Below, piece by piece: positions 55,386 to 63,829 of a DNA stretch of 64,000 bases (positions are counted from its first letter, which is position 1; the number at the start of each line of letters is the position of its first letter). Position numbers and translations under genes: made by a program. The stretch is from Thermodesulfobacterium sp. (GTDB lineage Bacteria > Desulfobacterota > Thermodesulfobacteria > Thermodesulfobacteriales > Thermodesulfobacteriaceae): assembly GCA_017656385.1 (NCBI GenBank), contig JACDNX010000001.1, positions 1 through 64,000 on the forward strand, given 5' to 3'. A model generated the notes under the pieces. The model did no database searches, had not been told where the DNA came from, and was given only the letters and a program-made list of their open reading frames with translations.

Positions 55386-55858
55386 AGTATATAATGGTAG
55401 AAGGTTTTTATGAAGGAGAGGGGATAAAGGTAGGGATAGTGGTAAGTAGATTTAATGTCTTTATAACTCAAAAACTTTTGGATGGGGCTTTGGACATTTT
55501 AAAAAGACACAAAGTTTCTGAGGAAAATATTTATGTTGCTTGGGTTCCTGGAGCATTTGAAATACCTTTAGTAGCCAAGAAACTGGCAGAAACCAAAAAG
55601 TTTGATGCTATTTTGTGTCTGGGGACTATTATAAGAGGTGCTACACCTCATTTTGAATATATTGCTGCTGAAACTTCCAAAGGCATAGCTCAAGTTACGC
55701 TTGAAACAGGAATTCCGATTATTTTTGGTATCCTTACTACAGATACCATTGAACAGGCTATAGAAAGGGCAGGAACAAAGGCAGGGAATAAAGGGGCAGA
55801 AGCTGCTTTAACAGCTCTTGAAATGGTTAATCTTATAAAAAAAATTGAGCAATTTTAA
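55382..55858 (+). CDS. ribH: 6,7-dimethyl-8-ribityllumazine synthase
   Basis: The 158-residue enzyme has the family blocks [43 protein letters not shown] (with catalytic histidine) and [22 protein letters not shown]. It condenses the two precursors to lumazine, the substrate of riboflavin synthase, and forms 60-mer or pentamer shells. ribD lies 40 kb upstream. The start overlaps the FtsB-like gene by four bases; the stop overlaps the pgk frame region. Confidence 0.96.
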   Translation: MKYIMVEGFYEGEGIKVGIVVSRFNVFITQKLLDGALDILKRHKVSEENIYVAWVPGAFEIPLVAKKLAETKKFDAILCLGTIIRGATPHFEYIAAETSKGIAQVTLETGIPIIFGILTTDTIEQAIERAGTKAGNKGAEAALTALEMVNLIKKIEQF

Positions 55859-55872
55859 TGGAGGAGGGGTGC

Positions 55873-57036
55873 ATGAAGTCTTTAAGTGATTTTGATTTAA
55901 AAGGAAAAAAGGTTTTCATAAGAGTGGATTTTAATGTGCCTATGGAAAATGGGAAAATTACTGATGATACAAGAATTATTGAAACCCTTCCCACCATAAA
56001 TTATGTAGTTCATTCTTTTGGTAAGGCTATTCTTTGCTCCCATCTTGGAAGACCAAAAGGGAAAAGAGTTCCTGAATATTCTCTTAGACCGATTTATGAG
56101 CACCTGAAAAAGCTTTTAAAAGTGCCTGTTAAATTTTTAGAAGAGATTACTGGTAGGGAAGCAGAAAAAATCATAAAAGATCTAAAAGAAGGAGAAGTCT
56201 TGCTTTTAGAAAATGTAAGATTTTATGAAGGGGAGACCAAAAACGATTTGGAATTTGCTAAGCTTTTAGCTAAATTTGCAGACATTTTTATAAATGATGC
56301 CTTTTCTGTTTCTCACAGGGCTCATGCTTCGGTAGTGGGAGTAGCTCAACTTGTTCCTGAAAAAGGAATAGGATTTCAGATGGAAAAGGAATTAAAGTAT
56401 CTTTCTAAAATTGTGGGCAAACCAGAAAGACCTTTTTATGCTGTGGTAGGTGGAAGCAAAGTTTCAACTAAAATAGGGGTTTTAAAAAATCTTCTTAATA
56501 AAGTAGATAAGTTGATAATTGGTGGTGTTATGGCAAATACCTTTTTAGCTGCTAAGGGTTATTTAGTGGGGAACTCTTTATTAGAAGATGATTATATAGA
56601 TGTGGCAAAGTTGATAATAAAAGAAGCCAAGGACCAAGGAGTAAAGATTTATCTTCCTGTAGATGTAGTAGTTGAAAGGAATGGAAAAATTGAAGAAGCA
56701 GAGCTAAAAGAGATTACCAGAGAAGATAAAATATATGATATAGGTAGGGCAACAGTTGAACTATTTTCTCAAGCTTTAGAGGGTGCAAAAACTGTAGTAT
56801 GGAATGGACCTTTGGGTTATTTTGAAAAAACACCTTTTCATAGGGGAACAGTTGCTTTAGCAAGAAAAATAGCAGCGCTTCCTGGAACTACCATCGCAGG
56901 AGGAGGTGATACAATCCTTGCTATTAAACTTGCTGGAGTAGAAACAGCTTTGTCTTATATTTCTACAGCAGGTGGAGCTTTTTTAGAGTATCTTGAGGGT
57001 AAAGAACTTCCGGGATTAAAAGTTCTCAAAATTTAA
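55873..57036 (+). CDS. pgk: Phosphoglycerate kinase
   Basis: The 387-residue enzyme begins with KSLSDFDLKGKKVFIRVDFNVP and has SHLGRPKGKRVPEYSL, the LENVRFYEGE segment, the GGSKVSTKIGVL loop and the C-terminal AGGGDTILAI. It works in glycolysis and gluconeogenesis between 1,3-bisphosphoglycerate and 3-phosphoglycerate. Frame extends upstream to 55858, but GGAGGAGGGG lies just before ATG 55873, which is preferred. tpiA follows after 16 bases. Confidence 0.96.
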   Translation: MKSLSDFDLKGKKVFIRVDFNVPMENGKITDDTRIIETLPTINYVVHSFGKAILCSHLGRPKGKRVPEYSLRPIYEHLKKLLKVPVKFLEEITGREAEKIIKDLKEGEVLLLENVRFYEGETKNDLEFAKLLAKFADIFINDAFSVSHRAHASVVGVAQLVPEKGIGFQMEKELKYLSKIVGKPERPFYAVVGGSKVSTKIGVLKNLLNKVDKLIIGGVMANTFLAAKGYLVGNSLLEDDYIDVAKLIIKEAKDQGVKIYLPVDVVVERNGKIEEAELKEITREDKIYDIGRATVELFSQALEGAKTVVWNGPLGYFEKTPFHRGTVALARKIAALPGTTIAGGGDTILAIKLAGVETALSYISTAGGAFLEYLEGKELPGLKVLKI

Positions 57037-57052
57037 AAAGGAGAAGAGAAAG

Positions 57053-57823
57053 ATGAGAAAGTATCTGTTTGCTGGAAATTGGAAAATGAACAAAACCCTG
57101 AAAGAAGTAGAAGATTATTTTGATAAATTTTTGAAAAAACTTTCTGAGATTAATTTATCTGATAGAGAAATTATGATTGCTCCGCCTTTTACATCTTTAG
57201 CTTATTGTCAGAGCATTTTGAAGGATAAACCTTTAAAATTAGGAGCACAAAATTCCTGTTGGGAAGAGAAAGGAGCTTTTACAGGCGAAATATCACCTAA
57301 AATGCTTAAAGAATTGGGAGTTGAATATGTAATATTAGGACATTCTGAAAGAAGACACATTTTTGGAGAAACCAACGAGATTATTGCCAGAAGAGTAGAA
57401 GGTGTTTATAAATTTGGGCTTATACCTATTTTATGTGTGGGAGAAACACTTGAAGAAAGAAATAAAGGAAAAACTCTGGAAGTGGTAGAAACCCAACTTT
57501 CAGAGGGTTTAAAAGCTATAAAAGAAATAAAGGAGAATGAGCCAGTTATTGCCTATGAGCCTGTATGGGCTATAGGAACAGGGATTACCGCAACACCTGA
57601 ACAGGCAGAGGAAGTTCACCTTTTTATCAGAGAAAAATTAAAAAAGCTTTATTCAGAAGAGATAGCAGGGAAAATTAGAATTCTTTATGGTGGAAGTGTT
57701 ACTCCAGATAATATCAAAGATTTAATGAAAAAACCTAATATAGATGGTGTTCTTGTTGGAGGTGCATCCCTTGATCCAGAAAAGTTTTTTAAAATCTGCA
57801 GTATAAAAGTGGAGAAGGAATAA
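57053..57823 (+). CDS. tpiA: Triosephosphate isomerase
   Basis: The 256-residue TIM barrel has the substrate lysine in GNWKMNK (K11), the catalytic histidine H97 in LGHSERR, the catalytic base E169 in AYEPVWAIGTG, and the phosphate loop GGSVTPDN and GVLVGGASL. It interconverts dihydroxyacetone phosphate and glyceraldehyde 3-phosphate. AAAAGGAGAAGAG precedes the ATG. It follows pgk in the ppsA operon. Confidence 0.97.
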   Translation: MRKYLFAGNWKMNKTLKEVEDYFDKFLKKLSEINLSDREIMIAPPFTSLAYCQSILKDKPLKLGAQNSCWEEKGAFTGEISPKMLKELGVEYVILGHSERRHIFGETNEIIARRVEGVYKFGLIPILCVGETLEERNKGKTLEVVETQLSEGLKAIKEIKENEPVIAYEPVWAIGTGITATPEQAEEVHLFIREKLKKLYSEEIAGKIRILYGGSVTPDNIKDLMKKPNIDGVLVGGASLDPEKFFKICSIKVEKE

Positions 57824-57824
57824 A

Positions 57825-58274
57825 ATGGTAGAAGAAACTTGTGAATTGCCAAACTATTCGGATATCTCTCAGGCAATTTTAGAGATTCCAAAAAAATATA
57901 AAAACATAGTTATAGTGGGAGCAAGCCATAAGCCTGAGCGTCCGAGTTATAAGGTAATGGAATATCTTCTTAAAGAAGGATTTAAAGTAATTCCTGTTAA
58001 TCCTGCAAGAGAGGAAATTTTAGGACAAAAGGTTTATCCGTCTTTATCTGATTTGCCTCCCAAGTTTTATCCTGAAGTTATTATAATTTTTAGAAGATCT
58101 GATCAGGTTTTACCAATTGTTAAGGAAGCTATAAAGTTAAAGCCAAAAGTGATATGGATGCAGGAAGGAATAATTAATGAAGAAGCCAAAAAATTAGCAG
58201 AAAAAGAAGAAATAAAAGTAGTAATGAATAAATGTTTCAAAAAGGTTCACATTCTTGGTAAAAATAAATCCTGA
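57825..58274 (+). CDS. CoA-binding domain protein
   Basis: The 149-residue protein is a single Rossmann-like CoA-binding domain: IVIVGASHKPERPSYKVMEYL near 28-48 in one strand-loop-helix unit, FKVIPVNPAREEILGQKVYPSLSDLP near 53-78, and VIWMQEGIINEEA near 110. Such stand-alone proteins bind CoA or nucleotides; the role is not known. A conserved NKCFK near the C terminus is typical. It starts one base after the tpiA stop. Confidence 0.85.
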   Translation: MVEETCELPNYSDISQAILEIPKKYKNIVIVGASHKPERPSYKVMEYLLKEGFKVIPVNPAREEILGQKVYPSLSDLPPKFYPEVIIIFRRSDQVLPIVKEAIKLKPKVIWMQEGIINEEAKKLAEKEEIKVVMNKCFKKVHILGKNKS

Positions 58275-58282
58275 CAGAGAAT

Positions 58283-59005
58283 ATGTCCCCTGATACATCC
58301 TTAGAGCTTTATAATACCTTTGAAAAACTTAAAAATACAATTTCTAAAAACAGAACTGAGTTAATAGATTTAAATCTTTCCAGTATAGTAATTTCTGCTA
58401 AGAGATACATCTCCTTAGAAAATTTAAATGAAACGTTTATGGAATTTTTGATAAGGCTTTCTGAAGCTATCTATTTTAAAAGTTGCTTGTTATTAAATAT
58501 TCATAGTGTAAACGAAGAAATTTCCGAAGATTTAGAAGAGAGTAATTTAAAGGGAAACTTAATGGAAGAAAGACTTAACTATTCCAAAGCCCTTACCTTA
58601 GAGAGGGTTTTGTTTGAGAAGATCTTTTTAACCAAGATTTCAGAAGACATCTTAAAAAATTTTGAGAGTAAGGGTTTTTTTGGGGCTGGGCAGAAAAGTT
58701 TAATTTTAGGAGCAATTTTATCTGTTTTGAAAAGAGAAGGGGTAAAAGAGGAAATACTTAAAAATTTTTCCTCATATTCAATTGAGTTTTATTTAGAAAG
58801 TTTAAAGGATTATCTTGAAAAAAAGATATCTTTTTCATTTAGAGAACTCATAGAGGAAAAGCTAAACAGAGAGGGAAACGAAAAGTTTTTAGGGATTGTG
58901 TATTATTTTTTATCCCTTTTGTTTTTGTGTTTGGAAGATTTGTGTTATATGATTCAAAATAACGAAAATGAAGACATTATAATTTTTTCAAAAATGTATC
59001 GCTAA
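58283..59005 (+). CDS. Divergent ScpA-like protein, tentative
   Basis: The 240-residue, mostly helical protein is not clearly recognisable. Its N-terminal segment (about residues 20-70: NRTELIDLNLSSIV followed by FMEFLIRLSEAIYFKSCLLL) follows the pattern of ScpA's kleisin N terminus (IDIYDI... then EFLxxAAxLLxIKSxxLL). The C terminus (FRELIEEKL, FLGIVYYFLSLLFLCLEDL and a DIIIF end) resembles the ScpA winged helix. ScpA links the SMC heads for chromosome condensation. The match is by eye only. No scpB is seen. Confidence 0.5.
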   Translation: MSPDTSLELYNTFEKLKNTISKNRTELIDLNLSSIVISAKRYISLENLNETFMEFLIRLSEAIYFKSCLLLNIHSVNEEISEDLEESNLKGNLMEERLNYSKALTLERVLFEKIFLTKISEDILKNFESKGFFGAGQKSLILGAILSVLKREGVKEEILKNFSSYSIEFYLESLKDYLEKKISFSFRELIEEKLNREGNEKFLGIVYYFLSLLFLCLEDLCYMIQNNENEDIIIFSKMYR

Positions 59006-59134
59006 ATAGTCAGATGAGATAAAAAAGAGAAGAAAATTTAAGAAAAACAAACAAAAAATAGCAATTTCTTATAAGAGATAAAATAAATGCGGAACTCAAT
59101 CTTTTTTTTCCACCTTGACTTTTTGCTTAGTAAG

Positions 59135-59183
59135 ATGAAAATTGCTAATAATAAACTATAAAATGAAAATTGCAAATAATAAA
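59135..59183. repeat. Pair of 21-base direct repeats before the complex I operon
   Basis: ATGAAAATTGC(T/A)AATAATAAA occurs at 59135-59155 and 59163-59183, with 20 of 21 bases identical and a 28-base period. They lie just upstream of the TATAAT at 59196-59201. Near-identical repeats in helical register roughly two to three turns apart suggest a binding site for a dimeric regulator. The rest of the 208-base gap (59006-59213) is AT-rich with a T8 run and a TTGACT at 59115-59120 that has no well-spaced -10. Confidence 0.6.
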
Positions 59184-59195
59184 ATCAAAAAATTT

Positions 59196-59201
59196 TATAA
59201 T
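59196..59201 (+). promoter_or_regulatory. Candidate -10 element of the ferredoxin-nuo operon
   Basis: A perfect TATAAT at 59196-59201 lies 12 bases before the ATG at 59214. No good -35 is visible at normal spacing, but the second direct repeat overlaps the place where a -35 would lie, suggesting activator-dependent transcription. AGGG seven bases before the ATG would be just inside a short leader. Confidence 0.45.
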
Positions 59202-59213
59202 TAGGGTAGATAT

Positions 59214-59666
59214 ATGACTTATAAAATTGTTCATAATTTTGAAATCTGTGATGGTTGTGAAGAATGTGTAAAAGCCTGTGCTCAAAATCATTTTGAGCTG
59301 AGCAATTGTGGGATTTATAAAGTTGGAGATAAGTTTTACTATTTTGCCTGTATGCATTGCAAAAAGCCCCAGTGTGGAGCAGCTTGTCCTGTAGGAGCAA
59401 TAGATATTAAAGATGGAGTGGTAACATTTAATATGGAACTTTGTGTAGGATGTAGAAATTGTGTGGAAGCTTGTCCTTGGGGAGTCCCCAGGTTTAATTT
59501 TAATACCGGTACGATTAATAAATGTGACCTTTGCTATGAGAGAATAATAAAAGGAGATATGCCTTTTTGTGTGAGTGCATGTCCTAATAAAGCTCTGGAA
59601 GTGAAAAAAGTGGAGCCTAAGCCTAAACCTAAACCTCAAGCAAAACCTAAAAAAGAGGAGCAGTAG
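59214..59666 (+). CDS. Four-cluster ferredoxin-type electron transfer protein (HycB/HydN-like)
   Basis: The 150-residue protein has sixteen cysteines in four [4Fe-4S] motifs: CDGCEECVKAC at 12-22, CMHCKKPQCGAACP near 47-60, CVGCRNCVEACPWG near 79-93, and CDLC...CVSACP near 103-124. This matches the HycB/HydN/DmsB type that passes electrons between partners. A tail rich in Lys-Pro repeats (about 131-150) is probably disordered. It precedes nuoA by two bases and is first in the operon, so it likely serves complex I; this role is inferred. Confidence 0.88.
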   Translation: MTYKIVHNFEICDGCEECVKACAQNHFELSNCGIYKVGDKFYYFACMHCKKPQCGAACPVGAIDIKDGVVTFNMELCVGCRNCVEACPWGVPRFNFNTGTINKCDLCYERIIKGDMPFCVSACPNKALEVKKVEPKPKPKPQAKPKKEEQ

Positions 59667-59668
59667 AA

Positions 59669-60022
59669 ATGGGACCATATTTTAATTTTTTTCTTTTTGC
59701 ACTATTAATTTTAGTGCTTGGTGTAGCACTTGTTGGAATTAATCTTATTTTAGGATTAAGGAGATACCATTCTGAAAAACTAATTCCTTATGAATGTGGA
59801 CTTGATCCTTCAGGTGATGCAAGAATACCTTTTAGAGTGAGATTTTATTTAATAGCTGTGATATTTCTGGTGTTTGATGTGGAAATAATTTTTCTTTATC
59901 CTTGGGCTGTGATTTTTGAAGAATTAGGATGGTTTGGTTTTGTAGAGATAAGTGTATTTGTAATAATGTTATTAATAGCATATATTTATGCTTGGAGTGA
60001 AGGAGCATTAAAATGGGAATAG
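59669..60022 (+). CDS. nuoA: NADH-quinone oxidoreductase subunit A
   Basis: The 117-residue membrane protein has three helices (about 5-30, 62-82 and 90-110) and the NuoA signature [23 protein letters not shown] between helices 1 and 2, plus [12 protein letters not shown]. It forms part of the proton-pumping membrane arm near the quinone site. The start follows the ferredoxin stop by two bases, and the end overlaps nuoB by ten bases. Confidence 0.96.
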   Translation: MGPYFNFFLFALLILVLGVALVGINLILGLRRYHSEKLIPYECGLDPSGDARIPFRVRFYLIAVIFLVFDVEIIFLYPWAVIFEELGWFGFVEISVFVIMLLIAYIYAWSEGALKWE

Positions 60023-60528
60023 AAAAAAATACAGTTGAAATAGCACCAGGTATTAGGCAAGTTCCAGGAACACCGGTGGTTATAAGCCCTATTGACAAAA
60101 TTATTAATTGGGCTCGAGCGGGTTCTATGTGGCCTGTAACTTTTGGTCTTGCCTGCTGTGCAATTGAAATGATGGCAACAGGAGCAAGTCATTTTGATCT
60201 TGACAGATATGGAATTATTTTTAGAGCCACTCCGCGTCAAGCAGATGTTCTTATTGTTGCAGGAACAGTTACTAAAAAAATGGCTCCTATTGTTAGAAGA
60301 GTTTATGACCAGATGCCAGAACCTAAGTATGTGATTGCAATGGGTAGTTGTGCCTGTTCTGGTGGTATTTTTAAAACATATTCTGTTGCTCAAGGAGCAG
60401 ATGAGTTTTTACCTGTAGATATTTATATTCCTGGTTGTCCACCAAGACCTGAAGCTCTTCTTTTTGGTTTATTAACCCTTCAGCAGAAAATAAAAAGAGA
60501 AGCTAAAAAATGGGGATTTTGGAGATAA
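60013..60528 (+). CDS. nuoB: NADH-quinone oxidoreductase subunit B
   Basis: The 171-residue protein carries the N2 [4Fe-4S] ligands: adjacent C48-C49 in [12 protein letters not shown], a cysteine in [11 protein letters not shown] near 112 and one in [10 protein letters not shown] near 143. N2 is the last cluster, which reduces quinone. The N-terminal 25 residues are somewhat extended. It lies between nuoA and nuoC, in the normal order. Confidence 0.97.
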   Translation: MGIEKNTVEIAPGIRQVPGTPVVISPIDKIINWARAGSMWPVTFGLACCAIEMMATGASHFDLDRYGIIFRATPRQADVLIVAGTVTKKMAPIVRRVYDQMPEPKYVIAMGSCACSGGIFKTYSVAQGADEFLPVDIYIPGCPPRPEALLFGLLTLQQKIKREAKKWGFWR

Positions 60529-60531
60529 AAG

Positions 60532-61041
60532 ATGGAAGAATTATTGAATGAATTAAAAGAAAAGTTTTCATCAGTTATTATAGAAGTTCAGGAAAAGGAT
60601 TATCCTACCTTAATTTGTAAAAGAACTGGTTTTCTGGATTTGATAAAACATTTAAAGGAGGAAAAAGGATTTAAGTATTTAATTGACCTTTGTGGAGTAG
60701 ATTATTTAAATTATCCCAAGAAAAATTTTGAAGAGCGTTTTGAAGTGGTTTATCATTTGTATAATCTGGATAGCAAAGTTCTTTTAAGATTGAAGGTAAG
60801 AATTCCAGAGGAGGACTGCTGGCATCACTCAGTTACACCTTTGTGGAGAACTGCTGACTGGTTTGAAAGGGAGTGTTACGATATGTTTGGCATTAAATTT
60901 AAAGGGCATCCGAATTTAAGGAGAGTGCTTATGCCTGATGATTGGGAAGGACACCCTTTAAGAAAGGATTATCCTGTTTATTTAGAAGAAGAGCAGGAAT
61001 GGGATACATATAAAAAATTTATACAAAAATATAAAGGGTAA
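60532..61041 (+). CDS. nuoC: NADH-quinone oxidoreductase subunit C
   Basis: The 169-residue protein has the 30-kDa subunit blocks: FKYLIDLCGVDYLNYPKK near 42-60, FEVVYHLYNLDSK, and the signature TADWFERECYDMFGIKFKGHPNLRRVLMPDDWEGHPLRKDYP, here from about 108 to 150 in shorter pieces. It belongs to the peripheral arm that connects to NuoD. It is not fused to nuoD, unlike in enteric bacteria. Confidence 0.96.
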   Translation: MEELLNELKEKFSSVIIEVQEKDYPTLICKRTGFLDLIKHLKEEKGFKYLIDLCGVDYLNYPKKNFEERFEVVYHLYNLDSKVLLRLKVRIPEEDCWHHSVTPLWRTADWFERECYDMFGIKFKGHPNLRRVLMPDDWEGHPLRKDYPVYLEEEQEWDTYKKFIQKYKG

Positions 61042-61052
61042 AGGGAAGGGAT

Positions 61053-62282
61053 ATGGCTACATATCTTGAGATTAACAAGAAACAGGTAAATGAAGAGAAG
61101 TGGGAAGAACCATTTTATCTTAATATGGGACCTCAGCATCCTTCAACTCACGGAGTTCTCAGGTTGTTTTTGGAGCTTGAGGGAGAAACTATTGTTAACT
61201 GCACACCTATAATAGGTTATCTTCATAGAGGAGTTGAGAAATTAGGAGAAAATTTGAATTACAATCAAGCTATAGTTTTAAGTGATCGTTTAGACTATAT
61301 AGCTTCAGCAGCTAATAATACTGCTTTTGCTTTAGCTTTTGAGAAACTTATGGGCTTAGAAGTTCCGAGAAGAGCAAAGCTTTTAAGAACGATAGTCTGT
61401 GAAATGGCAAGAATTTGTAATCACCTTCTTTGGCTTGCTACTCATGCACTTGATATAGGAGCTATGACAGTATTTTTATACTGTTTTAGAGATAGAGAAT
61501 GGCTTTTGAATATTTATGAAAAAATATGTGGTGCAAGGCTTACTCATACCTATGTAAGGGTTGGAGGGGTAAGACAAGACTTTACTCAAGAGATTATAGA
61601 TGAGTTATATAAATTTACTGAAGAATTTCCTCCAAGAATTTATGATTATGAAACTTTGATTGATGTGAATAGAATTTGGCTAAAAAGAACAAAGGGGATA
61701 GCAGTTGTTCCACCAGAGGATGCTATAAATCTTGGTTTAACTGGTCCTTGTCTTAGAGGTTCTGGTATTGCCTATGATGTGAGAAAGTTTAGACCTTATG
61801 ATGCCTATGGAGAGGTTGATTTTGTTGTTCCCACAGGTAAAAATGGGGATACCTACGATAGATACCGTGTGAGAATGGAGGAATTAAGACAGGCTAATTC
61901 TATTATCAGACAATGTTTGGATAAATTGCCTGAAACTGAGGGAGAGCCTGTTGTTGCTGAAGATGCTCCTGATCTCCTAATGCCTGAAAGAATTAAAAAG
62001 CCTGAGCCAAAACCTGTTCCTAAGAAAGGGGTTATTTTTAGAGGTGCTGATGTTCCTGTGGTGCCACCTGGTGAGGCATTTGCAGCTATAGAATCTCCAA
62101 AAGGTGAATTATCAGTTTATGTAGTAAGTGATGGTTCAAGTAAGCCATGGAGATTGAGAGTGAGAACACCCTCCTTTGTGCACATCTCAGCTATTCCTTA
62201 TATGACTAAAAACCACATGATTGCAGACCTTATAGCTATAATAGGAACTTTGGATATAGTTTTAGGTGATTCTGATAGATAA
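61053..62282 (+). CDS. nuoD: NADH-quinone oxidoreductase subunit D
   Basis: The 409-residue protein contains the 49-kDa subunit motifs: MGPQHPSTHGVLRLFLELEG, GYLHRGVEKLGEN, and the C-terminal GDSDR end with FVHISAIPYM. It forms most of the quinone pocket with NuoB. A Lys-Pro-rich segment (KPEPKPVPKKG, about 311-321) is an unusual loop. It is followed by nuoH rather than nuoE/F/G, so the NADH-oxidising module is missing at this place. Confidence 0.97.
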   Translation: MATYLEINKKQVNEEKWEEPFYLNMGPQHPSTHGVLRLFLELEGETIVNCTPIIGYLHRGVEKLGENLNYNQAIVLSDRLDYIASAANNTAFALAFEKLMGLEVPRRAKLLRTIVCEMARICNHLLWLATHALDIGAMTVFLYCFRDREWLLNIYEKICGARLTHTYVRVGGVRQDFTQEIIDELYKFTEEFPPRIYDYETLIDVNRIWLKRTKGIAVVPPEDAINLGLTGPCLRGSGIAYDVRKFRPYDAYGEVDFVVPTGKNGDTYDRYRVRMEELRQANSIIRQCLDKLPETEGEPVVAEDAPDLLMPERIKKPEPKPVPKKGVIFRGADVPVVPPGEAFAAIESPKGELSVYVVSDGSSKPWRLRVRTPSFVHISAIPYMTKNHMIADLIAIIGTLDIVLGDSDR

Positions 62283-62291
62283 GGGGGGAAA

Positions 62292-63272
62292 ATGGGAGAG
62301 CTAATAGATAAATTAATATTTACAGTAATAGCTGCGGTTATTTTATTAGTTATAGCATTACTTCATGTAGCTTATTTGACCTATGCAGAAAGAAAAATTA
62401 TTGCTCGTATGCAGCAAAGACTTGGACCTAATAGAGTAGGTCCAAGAGGTTTACTTCAGCCCATTGCAGATATGTTAAAGCTTTTAACCAAAGAAGATAT
62501 TGTGCCTTATGGAGTTGACAAGCCCATATTTTACATAGCACCTTTTATTTCTCTTGTTTGTGCAGGAACAGGAGTTGCCCTTATTCCTTTATGGGAGAAG
62601 TTTGTTTTAAGTAACATAAATGTGGGACTCTTATTTATCCTGGCTTTAAGTTCTCTTAGTGCTTATGGAGTAATTCTTTCTGGATGGGCTTCTAATTCAA
62701 GATATGCTTTTTTAGGTGGTTTAAGAGCAAGTGCTCAGGTTGTGAGTTATGAAATTGCTATGAGCTTAGCCCTTTTAAGTGTGGTTTTAATGGCAGGAAG
62801 TCTTAATTTGATGGATATTGTTAAAGCTCAAATTAATTCTCCCTATAAAATTTATCTTATCCCTCAGATAATAGCCTTTTTTGTATTCATAATTTCAGCA
62901 ATAGCAGAATGTAACAGAGTGCCCTTTGACCTACCTGAGGCTGAAACAGAGCTTGTTGCAGGATATTTTGTAGAATATAGTGCTATGAGATTTGCCATAT
63001 TTTATCTTGCAGAGTACTTTGGAATGGTTGTAATGAGTGCACTTGCTGTTACTTGTTTCTTAGGTGGATGGATAGGACCTTTTGAAGTTCCTTATATTCC
63101 TTTCTTCTGGTTTTTAATAAAACTGTATTTTATCCTTTTTGTTTATATTTGGGTAAGAGCAACACTGCCTCGTTATCGTTATGACCAGCTTATGGGACTT
63201 GGTTGGAAGGTGCTAATTCCTGTAGCTATTGTTAATCTATTTTTGACAGCCTTTTTGAAACTAATAGTTTAA
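62292..63272 (+). CDS. nuoH: NADH-quinone oxidoreductase subunit H
   Basis: The 326-residue protein has about eight membrane helices. Conserved blocks are AERKIIARMQQRLGPNRVGPRG near 32-53 (in two short parts), ISAIAECNRVPFDLPEAETELVAGY and LRATLPRYRYDQLM-type end WVRATLPRYRYDQ. It links the quinone site to the proton-pumping subunits. A GGGGGG tract precedes the ATG. Confidence 0.97.
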   Translation: MGELIDKLIFTVIAAVILLVIALLHVAYLTYAERKIIARMQQRLGPNRVGPRGLLQPIADMLKLLTKEDIVPYGVDKPIFYIAPFISLVCAGTGVALIPLWEKFVLSNINVGLLFILALSSLSAYGVILSGWASNSRYAFLGGLRASAQVVSYEIAMSLALLSVVLMAGSLNLMDIVKAQINSPYKIYLIPQIIAFFVFIISAIAECNRVPFDLPEAETELVAGYFVEYSAMRFAIFYLAEYFGMVVMSALAVTCFLGGWIGPFEVPYIPFFWFLIKLYFILFVYIWVRATLPRYRYDQLMGLGWKVLIPVAIVNLFLTAFLKLIV

Positions 63273-63284
63273 GAGGGTGAGGTA

Positions 63285-63827
63285 ATGAAGATACTGGAAA
63301 AAGCTCTGCTTATTGAGATTTTAAAAGGGCTTGCTTTAACTTTAAGAAAAATGTTATTTGCTAAACCTGTAACAATTGAGTATTTTGACAAAGTTAGACC
63401 TGTTCCTGCTCCTGGATTTAGAGGACGTCATGCTTTGGTAAGAGATGAAAAAACAGGTGATACTCTTTGTATAGCCTGTATGCGCTGTGTAAGAGTTTGT
63501 CCTTCTAAGTGCATTAATGTGGAATATGAAGTTGATAAGGAAACCAAGAAAAGAAAAGTTGTTAAGTATGAGATAGATGCTCTAAGATGTGTATATTGTG
63601 GATATTGTGAAGAAGTTTGTCCGGTTAATGCTGTAGTGCTTACAGAATGGTATGAATATGTAGGGTTAAAGAGAGAGGATCTATTTTTTGATAAAGAAAA
63701 ACTACTTAAAAATTGGGATGAATTTATAGCTACTCAGAAAAGACCATATTTAAATCCTTTCTGGAAACCAAGAGGTATTCCCAAAAAATTTTTACCTGCA
63801 AAAAAACGCCAGTTTACAGGAGTATAG
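63285..63827 (+). CDS. nuoI: NADH-quinone oxidoreductase subunit I
   Basis: The 180-residue protein has two [4Fe-4S] motifs: C62, C65, C68, C72 in CIACMRCVRVCP and C102, C105, C108, C112 in CVYCGYCEEVCP. These are clusters N6a and N6b of the peripheral arm. In enzymes without NuoEFG, NuoI is the likely docking place for an outside electron donor such as ferredoxin. The C terminus is basic (KKFLPAKKRQFTGV). Confidence 0.96.
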   Translation: MKILEKALLIEILKGLALTLRKMLFAKPVTIEYFDKVRPVPAPGFRGRHALVRDEKTGDTLCIACMRCVRVCPSKCINVEYEVDKETKKRKVVKYEIDALRCVYCGYCEEVCPVNAVVLTEWYEYVGLKREDLFFDKEKLLKNWDEFIATQKRPYLNPFWKPRGIPKKFLPAKKRQFTGV

Positions 63828-63829
63828 GT

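Noticed and set aside
55382-55858. FMN riboswitch linked to ribH or ribD
   Set aside because: ribH starts inside the end of the previous gene, and the short upstream region of ribD shows no RFN-like multi-stem element.
59145-59678. A 177-codon open frame on the minus strand opposite the ferredoxin gene
   Set aside because: It is antisense to a gene with sixteen well-placed cysteines; its product is a Phe/Ile/His/Thr-rich sequence without motifs, typical of a frame mirrored from Lys/Glu/Cys-rich coding DNA.
59986-60393. A 135-codon open frame on the minus strand over nuoA/nuoB
   Set aside because: nuoB is certain from its cluster cysteines, and the mirrored frame has a low-complexity Cys/His/Asn composition with no family signature.
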